Below are positions 42,653 to 50,467 of a DNA stretch of 64,000 nt, piece after piece (position 1 is the stretch's first letter; each line of letters begins with the position of its first letter). A model generated the notes under the pieces. That model searched no databases, had not been told where the DNA came from, and worked only from the letters and a program-made list of their open reading frames with translations. The translations under genes and the position numbers were made by a program. The stretch is from Flavobacterium sp. Root186 (lineage in GTDB: Bacteria > Bacteroidota > Bacteroidia > Flavobacteriales > Flavobacteriaceae): contig NZ_LMHW01000010.1 of NCBI RefSeq assembly GCF_001428525.1, positions 186,341 through 250,340 of the forward strand. Reading direction: 5' to 3'.

Positions 42653-44431
42653 ATGTCATTATCACAAATTCTTACACCTTCTATACAAAAAGCAATACAG
42701 GCATTATTTGACGTTTCTGTTGATAAAATCGAGTTTCAAACTACCAGAAAAGAGTTTGAAGGCGATATTACAATGGTAATTTTTCCTTTGTTAAAAGTGA
42801 TCAAAAGCAATCCTGCCGAATTAGGAAATAAAATTGGAAACTACTTAGTTGAAAATGTTTCTGAAGTTGCGCGTTTCAATGTAGTTTCAGGGTTTTTGAA
42901 TATTGTAATTTCAGATAGTTATTATTTGAATTTCTTTAATGAAATAAAAAGCAATCAAAAATTTGGATATGTAACGCCAGATCCTGCTGACAAAGCAATT
43001 ATGGTTGAATATTCTTCGCCAAACACAAACAAACCTTTGCACTTGGGACACGTTCGTAACAATTTATTAGGATATTCTGTTGCAGAAATTATTAAAGCAT
43101 CGGGTAAAAAAGTATATAAAACACAGATCATAAACGATCGTGGAATTCATATTTGTAAATCTATGCTGGCCTGGGAGAAATTCGGAAACGGAGAAACTCC
43201 GGAAAGTTCAGATTTAAAAGGCGATAAATTAGTTGGTAAATATTATGTTGAGTTTGACAAAGCTTACAAAACACAAATCAACCAATTAATAGAAACTGGT
43301 AAAACCGAAGAAGAAGCAAAAAAACAAGCACCAATTATTATTGAAGCGCAGGAAATGCTTAAGAAATGGGAAGCTGGAGATGAAGCGGTTATTGCCCTTT
43401 GGAAAAAAATGAACCAATGGGTTTACGACGGTTTTGCCACAACTTATAGTAATCTTGGAGTTAATTTTGATAAATATTACTACGAAAGCAATACCTATTT
43501 ATTAGGAAAAGATGTTGTTCAGGTTGGTCTTGATAAAGGTGTTTTCGAAAAAGATCCGGATGGTTCTGTTTGGATTGATTTGACAGATGAAGGACTTGAT
43601 CGTAAAATTGTATTACGTTCTGACGGAACTGCTGTTTATATGACGCAGGATATCGGAACAGCAATTCAGCGTGTAAAAGATATGCCAGATGTTGGGGGAA
43701 TGGTTTACACTGTTGGTAACGAACAAGATTATCACTTTAAAGTGTTGTTTTTGATTCTGAAAAAACTTGGCTTTGACTGGGCTTCAAGTTTATATCATTT
43801 ATCATACGGAATGGTAGATTTACCTTCCGGAAAAATGAAAAGCCGTGAAGGAACTGTTGTAGATGCTGATGATTTAATGCAGGACATGACAGATACCGCA
43901 AAACAAATCTCCGAAGATTTAGGGAAACTAGACAGCTATTCTGCCGATGAAAAAGCAAAATTGTATAAAACAATTGGTCTTGGCGCTTTGAAATATTACA
44001 TTTTAAAAGTAGATCCTAAAAAACGTATTCTGTTTAATCCAGAAGAATCTGTAGATTTTGCAGGAAATACAGGTCCGTTTATTCAATATACTTACGCCAG
44101 AATTCAATCAATCATCCGTAAAGCCGATTTTGATTTTTCTGAAAAAACAAATATTGAAGAGCTTCACGAAAAGGAAAAAGAGCTGGTAAAACAAATCGAA
44201 CTTTTTCCAGAAGTAATTCAAAATGCTGCTCAAAATCATAGTCCGGCATTAATTGCAAATTATACTTACGATTTAGTAAAAGAATATAATTCGTTTTACC
44301 AATCAGTTCACATTTTAGGTGAAGTTGATTTGACTAAAAAGGTTTTCAGAGTACAGCTTTCACAGAAAGTTGCCGAAGTTATAAAGTCTGCATTTACTTT
44401 ATTAGGGATTGAAGTTCCGGAAAGAATGTAA
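42653..44431 (+). CDS. argS: Arginine-tRNA ligase
   Basis: 592 residues, class I synthetase. An N-terminal additional domain (1-110) is followed by the catalytic core with HLGH at 130-133 ('PNTNKPLHLGHVRNN') as the HIGH motif, and 'SGKMKSREGTVV' in the KMSKS position. The C-terminal DALR-type anticodon-binding domain ends 'AFTLLGIEVPERM'. It charges tRNA-Arg in the cytoplasm. Own promoter and terminator. Confidence 0.97.
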   Translation: MSLSQILTPSIQKAIQALFDVSVDKIEFQTTRKEFEGDITMVIFPLLKVIKSNPAELGNKIGNYLVENVSEVARFNVVSGFLNIVISDSYYLNFFNEIKSNQKFGYVTPDPADKAIMVEYSSPNTNKPLHLGHVRNNLLGYSVAEIIKASGKKVYKTQIINDRGIHICKSMLAWEKFGNGETPESSDLKGDKLVGKYYVEFDKAYKTQINQLIETGKTEEEAKKQAPIIIEAQEMLKKWEAGDEAVIALWKKMNQWVYDGFATTYSNLGVNFDKYYYESNTYLLGKDVVQVGLDKGVFEKDPDGSVWIDLTDEGLDRKIVLRSDGTAVYMTQDIGTAIQRVKDMPDVGGMVYTVGNEQDYHFKVLFLILKKLGFDWASSLYHLSYGMVDLPSGKMKSREGTVVDADDLMQDMTDTAKQISEDLGKLDSYSADEKAKLYKTIGLGALKYYILKVDPKKRILFNPEESVDFAGNTGPFIQYTYARIQSIIRKADFDFSEKTNIEELHEKEKELVKQIELFPEVIQNAAQNHSPALIANYTYDLVKEYNSFYQSVHILGEVDLTKKVFRVQLSQKVAEVIKSAFTLLGIEVPERM

Positions 44432-44450
44432 AAGCTTGCATAAGAATTAG

Positions 44451-44486
44451 AAAAGCCGATAGTTGAAAACTATCGGCTTTTTGTTT
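44451..44486 (+). terminator. Terminator of argS
   Basis: AAAAGCCGATAGTT pairs perfectly with AACTATCGGCTTTT around a GAAA loop, followed by T's. Confidence 0.9.
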
Positions 44487-44579
44487 TAGAATTGTTCACT
44501 AAAAGAATGAAAAATAATAAGATAAGACATATTTTAAGTTAAATATTGCTTTCGTATATGAATTAAAGATAATTCATGT

Positions 44580-44808
44580 TAATTTTGCGCTCGAAAATTC
44601 AAAAGTATTAAATCAAGTATTTTGTAATTTGCTGTTTATTAGTTATTTATTAAGGTTTTGAACGCTATAAAAGTATTGTAAATTTTAGCCGCATAAAATT
44701 AAAGATATTTTCCTTATATCATTTTTTATCTATTTTGAATTAGTACACCTTTTAGTAAGAATTATAAGGATCTATAGACCGTCTAATTAATTTTAGGCGG
44801 TTTTTTTA
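44580..44808 (+). ncRNA. Candidate small RNA ending at an orphan terminator
   Basis: Between the argS terminator and the susC start lie 425 bases without a coding frame. A perfect -7 element TAATTTTG is at 44580-44587 and a good terminator is at 44778-44808, so a transcript of roughly 200 bases could arise. No TTG -33 at standard spacing was found. The alternative is a terminator for argS read-through. The suggestion is an inference from signals only. Confidence 0.3.
44778..44808 (+). terminator. Orphan terminator upstream of susC
   Basis: ACCGTCTAA (44778-44786) pairs with TTAGGCGGT (44793-44801) with one G-T pair and a 6-base loop, then TTTTTT. No coding region ends here. Confidence 0.8.
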
Positions 44809-44856
44809 TTTGTAAAAATAAGACTATATTTATCAATGTTAAAAATAAATAAAATC

Positions 44857-44886
44857 TTGTTAAAATTAATTTAATTTTATAAGTTG
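44857..44886 (+). promoter_or_regulatory. Candidate promoter of the susC-susD pair
   Basis: TTG at 44857-44859 and an imperfect -7 (TATAAGTTG, 44878-44886) followed by CGCCCCTTAAT, a string reminiscent of the tRNA starts. It lies after the orphan terminator, 26 bases before the susC start. Confidence 0.35.
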
Positions 44887-44911
44887 CGCCCCTTAATTCA
44901 AATAAATAATA

Positions 44912-47900
44912 ATGAAAAGAAAAATTAAAGGGCTGCTAGTTCTGATGTTTGTGCTTACAACGCATTTATTTTTTGCGCAGGAAAGAACAATATCTGGAAT
45001 TGTATCAGATAATGCAGGAATGCCATTGCCTGGTGTGAATGTTTTAGTGAAAGGGACAAAAAATGGAACACAAACAGATTTAGATGGTAAGTATTCTATT
45101 AAGGCATCTTCCAATCAAGTTTTGATATTTAACTATATCGGAATGAAAACTCAAGAATTACTTGCTGGTTCGACTTCTATAAATGTAAAATTAAAAGATG
45201 ATTCGGTAGAATTAGAAGGAGTAGTTGTTACTGCTTTAGGAATAAAAAGATCAGAAAAAACACTTGGATATGCAGTGTCAAAAATAAATTCAGATGAAAT
45301 CAGCAGATCTGGAGAGCAAAATGTTATGCAGGCATTAGCAGGAAAAGCTGCCGGTGTACAAGTGGTTGGATCTGGAGGAACACCAGGTGCTTCTAGTAAG
45401 ATTATTATTAGAGGAGTTAATACAATTACTGGAAGTTCTGATCCATTAATTGTAGTTGATGGAGTTCCAATTGACAATACTACTAGTCAAACTAGCGCTG
45501 GAGATAATCCTTTTAATGCAAATTTGTCTGGTATTAATAACTCTAACCGTGCATTAGATATAAATCCAGATGATATCGAAAGTGTATCAGTACTTAAAGG
45601 TCCTGCAGCTGCAGCGTTATACGGAGAGCGAGCAGGTAATGGGGTTATTATTTATACAACTAAAAAAGGGAAAGCTGGAAAAGGCTTAGGGATTGATTAT
45701 TCTACTTCATTAGCAATTGATAAAGTTAGTCAATTGCCAGCAAGACAAAATAAATATGTCCAAGGTGGTTTAAATCCTAAAACAGGTATTCTTGAATATA
45801 ATGGAGGAACTCCACAAAGCTGGGGGCCATCTGCAGAATCTCTTGGGATGCCAATGTATAATAATACAAGGAATTTCTTTAAAGAAGGTCTGACATTTAC
45901 AAATAACATATCTTTTTATGGTGGTGATGAAAAAGCTGTCTATAGGGCTTCTTACGGAAATGTAAGTCAAACAGGTATGATTCCTGAAACAGGTTTAAAA
46001 AGAAACACTTTAAGAGTTGTTGGGGATTTAAAAATTAATAATAAGTGGAAAACAGGAGGAAGTCTGCAATATACTCATACAACAAATACATTAGCTCAAA
46101 ACGGAAGTAATTCTTCCGGAGTGATGTTGAGTTTACTACGTTCTCCCGGAAACTATGATCTAAGAAATTATAAAGATGCCGAAGGAAATAATATGAACTA
46201 TTATTCTTCATATGATAATCCTTATTTTACTGTTAACGAAAACCCGGCAACAAGTGATGTAAATCGTGTTTTTGGGAATATGTATTTAACATATTCACCT
46301 GATATATGGTTGTCTTTAACTGCAAAAGGTGGAATAGATGCTTATTCAGATTCTCGAAAACAAGTTTATGCAATTTCATCTAATGGAGATAATCTGAGAG
46401 GAATTGGAGAAGTTGCGTTTAATAATATTAATAATAAACAATTTTACGGAGATTTTATAGCAAGCGGATTATTGCCTTTGAAATCAGAATGGTTTAAAAT
46501 AAATTATACAGCAGGTCTTAATTTGCGTTCATCTCAAAATACAGATGTGTTTTCAAGAGGTAAAGAACTTGCGGTAAGAGGAGTTTATAATTTATCAAAT
46601 GCAACACAATTATATGCATCAAATGTAGAATCAAATATTATGTCTAGAGCTTTATTTGGACAATTAGAATTTGATATTAAAAATCAAGTTTTTGTTACAG
46701 GATCTCTTAGAAAAGAATGGTCTTCAACTTACGGAACTGATGCTAATAGTGCATTATTTCCATCAGCATCTGCTTCATGGGTTTTATCAAGTTCATTTGA
46801 TTTGCCAGAATGGACAACTTTTGCAAAATTAACTTATGGATATGGAGAAGTTGGTATTGCGCCGCAAGCCTATAAAACAATTAGTACATATTCGCAGCCA
46901 TTTATGACTGATGGATTTACAGATGGATTAAGTTTTCCATATAATGGGGTTAATGGTATGGGGCTTTCAGGAACCTTAGGAAATCAACAATTAAAACCTG
47001 AAAGAGTATTAGGTCATGAAGTAGGTCTAAACACTAAATTTTTTGAAAATCGTTTGACTTTCGATGTAAATCTATATTATAAAACTTCTAAAGATTTATT
47101 AATAAATGTTCCATTGCCACAATCAAGCGGATTTGCTGTTGTTTATCAAAATGCGGCTGAATTAGTTAACAAAGGTGTTGAGGTTGAATTAGGTTATGAT
47201 GTTTTCAAAAAAGGGAAGCCATTACAATGGAATATTAATTTGAATTGGGCTAAAAACGAAAATAAAGTGACTGATATTTATGGAGGCTTAGATGAAATTT
47301 CTATTGAAACCGCTTTTGGATCAATCGGATACTATGCCGTAAAAGGACAGCCATTAGGAAGTTTCTATGGTACAAAATGGGAACGTGATGAAAATGGACA
47401 AAAAATAATAGGATCTAATGGTTTGCCAATAATTGCTGACGAAACAGGAAATTTAGGTAATTCAGCTCCTAAATGGACAGGAGGAATTAGAAATACATTC
47501 ACTTATAAAAGAGTTACTTTGTCGGGATTATTAGATTTCAGACACGGAGGAGTTGTGTATAATGGCACATTAGCAAGACTGCACAATTTTGGAGTTTCGG
47601 AAGCCTCAGCAGATAGAGAACATAACTATATTATTGATGGTGTGAAAGAAGATGGTACTCCAAACAATATTGCAATTTCAGCTAAAGATTATTACCAAAA
47701 ATATTTAGGTGACGGTGGAGGAGCTTCAGAAGAAGCTGTAACAGATGTAAATTGGATAAGATTGCGTGACGTGACATTAAGTTATGACTTTAATGTGAAA
47801 AAATTTACTGCAATTAATTCAGCTCAATTATCATTTACGGGTAGAAACTTGTGGTTAAATACTAATTATAAAGGCGTTGATCCTGAAACTAGTTTAACAG

Positions 47901-47986
47901 GTGCAGGTTCAAGAATTAATGGATTGGATTATTTTAATAACCCGGGAAGCAAATCATTTATAATGACTCTTAAAGTTGGATTCTAA
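44912..47986 (+). CDS. SusC/RagA-family TonB-linked outer-membrane protein
   Basis: 1024 residues. Signal peptide 1-23 ('TTHLFFAQ'). A carboxypeptidase-regulatory-like domain (25-90, 'TISGIVSDNAGMPLPGVNVL') precedes the plug with the SusC signatures 'SGEQNVMQALAGKAAGVQV', 'IIIRGVNTITG', 'PLIVVDGVPIDN' and 'ERAGNGVIIYTTKKG'. The rest is a TonB-dependent barrel ending 'SFIMTLKVGF'. With the SusD-like lipoprotein that follows at 19 bases it should form an importer of oligosaccharides or peptides. No glycosidase or regulator adjoins, so the cargo cannot be inferred. Confidence 0.95.
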   Translation: MKRKIKGLLVLMFVLTTHLFFAQERTISGIVSDNAGMPLPGVNVLVKGTKNGTQTDLDGKYSIKASSNQVLIFNYIGMKTQELLAGSTSINVKLKDDSVELEGVVVTALGIKRSEKTLGYAVSKINSDEISRSGEQNVMQALAGKAAGVQVVGSGGTPGASSKIIIRGVNTITGSSDPLIVVDGVPIDNTTSQTSAGDNPFNANLSGINNSNRALDINPDDIESVSVLKGPAAAALYGERAGNGVIIYTTKKGKAGKGLGIDYSTSLAIDKVSQLPARQNKYVQGGLNPKTGILEYNGGTPQSWGPSAESLGMPMYNNTRNFFKEGLTFTNNISFYGGDEKAVYRASYGNVSQTGMIPETGLKRNTLRVVGDLKINNKWKTGGSLQYTHTTNTLAQNGSNSSGVMLSLLRSPGNYDLRNYKDAEGNNMNYYSSYDNPYFTVNENPATSDVNRVFGNMYLTYSPDIWLSLTAKGGIDAYSDSRKQVYAISSNGDNLRGIGEVAFNNINNKQFYGDFIASGLLPLKSEWFKINYTAGLNLRSSQNTDVFSRGKELAVRGVYNLSNATQLYASNVESNIMSRALFGQLEFDIKNQVFVTGSLRKEWSSTYGTDANSALFPSASASWVLSSSFDLPEWTTFAKLTYGYGEVGIAPQAYKTISTYSQPFMTDGFTDGLSFPYNGVNGMGLSGTLGNQQLKPERVLGHEVGLNTKFFENRLTFDVNLYYKTSKDLLINVPLPQSSGFAVVYQNAAELVNKGVEVELGYDVFKKGKPLQWNINLNWAKNENKVTDIYGGLDEISIETAFGSIGYYAVKGQPLGSFYGTKWERDENGQKIIGSNGLPIIADETGNLGNSAPKWTGGIRNTFTYKRVTLSGLLDFRHGGVVYNGTLARLHNFGVSEASADREHNYIIDGVKEDGTPNNIAISAKDYYQKYLGDGGGASEEAVTDVNWIRLRDVTLSYDFNVKKFTAINSAQLSFTGRNLWLNTNYKGVDPETSLTGAGSRINGLDYFNNPGSKSFIMTLKVGF

Positions 47987-48005
47987 ATTTTAAATTTTAA
48001 AAAAA

Positions 48006-49382
48006 ATGAAAAAATATATAAAAAGTTTAATCTTGACAGCTTTAAGCGTCGGGATGCTTTCAAGTTGTCAATCTGAATTGGATCATTTTAATGGAAACCC
48101 AAATGATCCTATGTCAAGCAATCCAAGTTTATTATTAGCCGCGATGGAAGTTTCGACTTTTTCAACACATACATCAGGTTTAATTAGAACTTCTAATATT
48201 TTTGATCAGCATCTTGCAGGAACTAGTATAGGTCAATTGGGAGATATTCAGCGTTATTTTATTAGTGAGCAAGATGTTAATAACGAATGGAATACTTTAT
48301 ATGGCACAACTTTGATGAATGGTCATATATTAACACGTGATTTTGCAGCTGAATATCCATATTATACAGGTATGGGACAGATATTAACGGCGATAAATTT
48401 AGGATATGCAACTGATCTTTGGGGAGATGTTCCATATGATGAAGCTTTTAAGGCTGATCAGGGAAATAGAACTCCTAAATACAATACTCAGGAAGAAATT
48501 TATCAAAGGCTGCAAGCAATTCTTGATGAAGCGATTTTAAACCTGCAAAAACCTGTTCCAAATAATCTTTCTGTCCCAGCTAAAGATGATTATATCTTTA
48601 ATGGAGATACAAAAAAATGGATTCAAATTGCTTATGTTTTAAAAGCAAGATATTCATTAAGATTAACAGAAGTTGATACGCAGGCAGCTCAAAAAGCATT
48701 AGAATATGTTGTGGCTTCAGGAATGAGTTCAAATAATAATGATGCAAATACTTTTTTTCCAGGTACTTCAAATGGGCTTAATCAATGGTATGCTTTTAAT
48801 GAAAGCCGGGTAAATTATCTTAAGACAGGAGCTTATTTTGTTAATTCTTTAAAAGACTCTAACGATCCAAGATTGTCATTTGCAATTGCAAAAGATAAAA
48901 ATGGTAATTATACTGGTAATGCTGCAGATGATTTAGATACAACTTCATCTTCCTATATTGGTTTGGCGTTTGCAGATGAAACATCTTCAATCGGTATTGT
49001 TACCTATGCTGAAGCTAAATTTATTGAAGCTGAGGCAAAGTTTAGATTAGGACAAGATGCAAAACCAGCATTGCAAGAAGCTGTTGCTGCTTCGGTACTA
49101 AAAATAACAGGGAGTACTGCAAAACCAGAATTTTTATCTGCTGTAACTACAACGGTAAATTTAGAAACTATTATTCAGCAAAAATATCTGGCTCTTTTCT
49201 TAACTATGGAACCTTATAATGATTATAGAAGAACTGGATTTCCTGCATTAGTTCCAAACCAGTCTTCACAGACAAAGATTATTCCTGTAAGACTTCCAAC
49301 ACCGTCAGATGAGAGACAATATAATCCAAATGCTACAGTAGTTAGTAATGTAACGACTAATGTTTGGTGGGATAAAAATTAA
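48006..49382 (+). CDS. SusD/RagB-family nutrient-binding lipoprotein
   Basis: 458 residues. Lipobox 'GMLSSC' gives Cys21. 'HFNGNPNDP' near the mature start and 'GYATDLWGDVPYDEAFKADQG' are marks of the SusD-like_2 group, and the helical TPR-like scaffold follows, ending 'YNPNATVVSNVTTNVWWDKN'. It is the surface lid and ligand-binding subunit of the SusC channel encoded 19 bases upstream. A terminator ends the pair. Confidence 0.93.
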   Translation: MKKYIKSLILTALSVGMLSSCQSELDHFNGNPNDPMSSNPSLLLAAMEVSTFSTHTSGLIRTSNIFDQHLAGTSIGQLGDIQRYFISEQDVNNEWNTLYGTTLMNGHILTRDFAAEYPYYTGMGQILTAINLGYATDLWGDVPYDEAFKADQGNRTPKYNTQEEIYQRLQAILDEAILNLQKPVPNNLSVPAKDDYIFNGDTKKWIQIAYVLKARYSLRLTEVDTQAAQKALEYVVASGMSSNNNDANTFFPGTSNGLNQWYAFNESRVNYLKTGAYFVNSLKDSNDPRLSFAIAKDKNGNYTGNAADDLDTTSSSYIGLAFADETSSIGIVTYAEAKFIEAEAKFRLGQDAKPALQEAVAASVLKITGSTAKPEFLSAVTTTVNLETIIQQKYLALFLTMEPYNDYRRTGFPALVPNQSSQTKIIPVRLPTPSDERQYNPNATVVSNVTTNVWWDKN

Positions 49383-49400
49383 CCAATTTTAGTGTAGAGC

Positions 49401-49439
49401 AAAAAAAAAGCCGGTAATCTTAAAATTACCGGCTTTTTT
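49401..49439. terminator. Terminator of the susC-susD pair, bidirectional
   Basis: A-tract, AGCCGGTAAT, 6-base loop, ATTACCGGCT, T-tract. It lies between susD and the convergent DUF6607-like gene and is symmetrical. Confidence 0.9.
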
Positions 49440-49459
49440 ACAACTAACACAAACATTTT

Positions 49460-50365
49460 TTATTTTACAAATTTGTCGATAATTGCATCAGATTCTGCTT
49501 TTGTTGCAGTTGGTTTTAAATCAAACAAAAGAGAATAAAGCGCTTTTCTATCAACTTTAGCTTCTAAGTTTAAGTCCTTATGTCTATCGAAAAGAGTCTG
49601 CCATTTGTCACGAACATTTTTCCAAAGAACATTATTTTCTTTCCACCATTTTTGAGCAGCGATACATTTAATATCTGGAACTTTAGTATAAACATCAAAC
49701 CCTTTTTCCTGCGCTAACAAAACATCTTTTCCAGCGTCATCACGAATAAGTTTATCATTATCTTGTTCATGATTCCATCCTGTAGCAGTGATTTCGTGAA
49801 TATTTCTTCTTTTTAAAACATTATAGTCATTACGTTTTGTCTGCTCTCTTCTTGGAAGCGGCGCATCAGCAACGTTAGACCAGTAATCTTGTCCGTCAAC
49901 ATGTACCCAAGTTGAAGACCCTTCATATCTTGGACTATCATCTACCTGATATACTTTTTGAGTCCATTGACCTTTAACCGCTTTTTTGTCAAGTTTTTTA
50001 TATTTCCAGGATGTTCCTTTATCAAAAGAATATAAGTCTGTGTTTTCAAATAACCAATCTTGTCTCCAGTGTTTGATAATCATATCATCACTTACAATTA
50101 ATAAGTGCTGCATAACAATTTTGTTTGGAGTATCTTCTAACAATTCTACCCATTCTAAAGCAGATTCATGTTTAGTTTGTGAAGGTTTGTATGTAGCCGA
50201 ATCTTTAGCATATTGAAAAGTTTCTGCAAAGTTAAACTTCACTTCATAACAACCACACATAGATTTAATTGATTTTATGTCTTGTTGTTTTTTTGCGTCC
50301 TGACTGAAACCTAGGCTGCATGTTAAAGCCATAACGGCTGAAAAATAAAGGCTTTTTGAAATCAT
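49460..50365 (-). CDS. DUF6607-like exported protein next to heme-uptake genes
   Basis: 301 residues with a signal peptide (1-21, 'MALTCSLGFSQ'). The mature part has 'MCGCYEVKFNFAETF', several Trp-rich stretches ('KHWRQDWLFE', 'TSWKYKKLDKKAVKGQWTQKVYQ' read in pieces, 'CIAAQKWWKENNVLWKNVRDKWQ') and a conserved His ('TGWNHEQDNDKLI'). I recall this as DUF6607, function unknown. It diverges from an HmuR-like receptor gene over a 102-base region holding back-to-back promoters and a Fur-box-like palindrome, so joint iron control and a role in heme handling are likely (inference). Confidence 0.78.
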   Translation of the reverse strand: MISKSLYFSAVMALTCSLGFSQDAKKQQDIKSIKSMCGCYEVKFNFAETFQYAKDSATYKPSQTKHESALEWVELLEDTPNKIVMQHLLIVSDDMIIKHWRQDWLFENTDLYSFDKGTSWKYKKLDKKAVKGQWTQKVYQVDDSPRYEGSSTWVHVDGQDYWSNVADAPLPRREQTKRNDYNVLKRRNIHEITATGWNHEQDNDKLIRDDAGKDVLLAQEKGFDVYTKVPDIKCIAAQKWWKENNVLWKNVRDKWQTLFDRHKDLNLEAKVDRKALYSLLFDLKPTATKAESDAIIDKFVK

Positions 50366-50391
50366 AACTTATTATTTGTTTTTAATTTTTG

Positions 50392-50399
50392 CAAATATA
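50392..50399 (-). promoter_or_regulatory. -7 element of the DUF6607-like gene
   Basis: On the minus strand TATATTTG (50399 to 50392) is a perfect TAnnTTTG, 27 bases before the start codon. It mirrors the element of the divergent receptor gene. Confidence 0.65.
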
Positions 50400-50407
50400 T
50401 AAATTTT

Positions 50408-50426
50408 ATTTAGAACAATTAAAAAT
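50408..50426. promoter_or_regulatory. Fur-box-like operator between divergent heme genes
   Basis: ATTTAGAACAATTAAAAAT is an imperfect palindrome centred between two divergent -7 elements. It agrees at 15 of 19 positions with ATTTAGAATTATTCTAAAT, the Fur box I recall from the related Riemerella anatipestifer. It covers the -33 region of both promoters, so a bound repressor would block both. Confidence 0.55.
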
Positions 50427-50431
50427 AGTTA

Positions 50432-50439
50432 TATATTTG
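50432..50439 (+). promoter_or_regulatory. -7 element of the HmuR-like receptor operon
   Basis: TATATTTG is a perfect TAnnTTTG, 28 bases before the receptor start codon. It faces away from the equally perfect element at 50399-50392. Confidence 0.65.
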
Positions 50440-50467
50440 CATCGATTATTAAGACTGAATAAAAATA

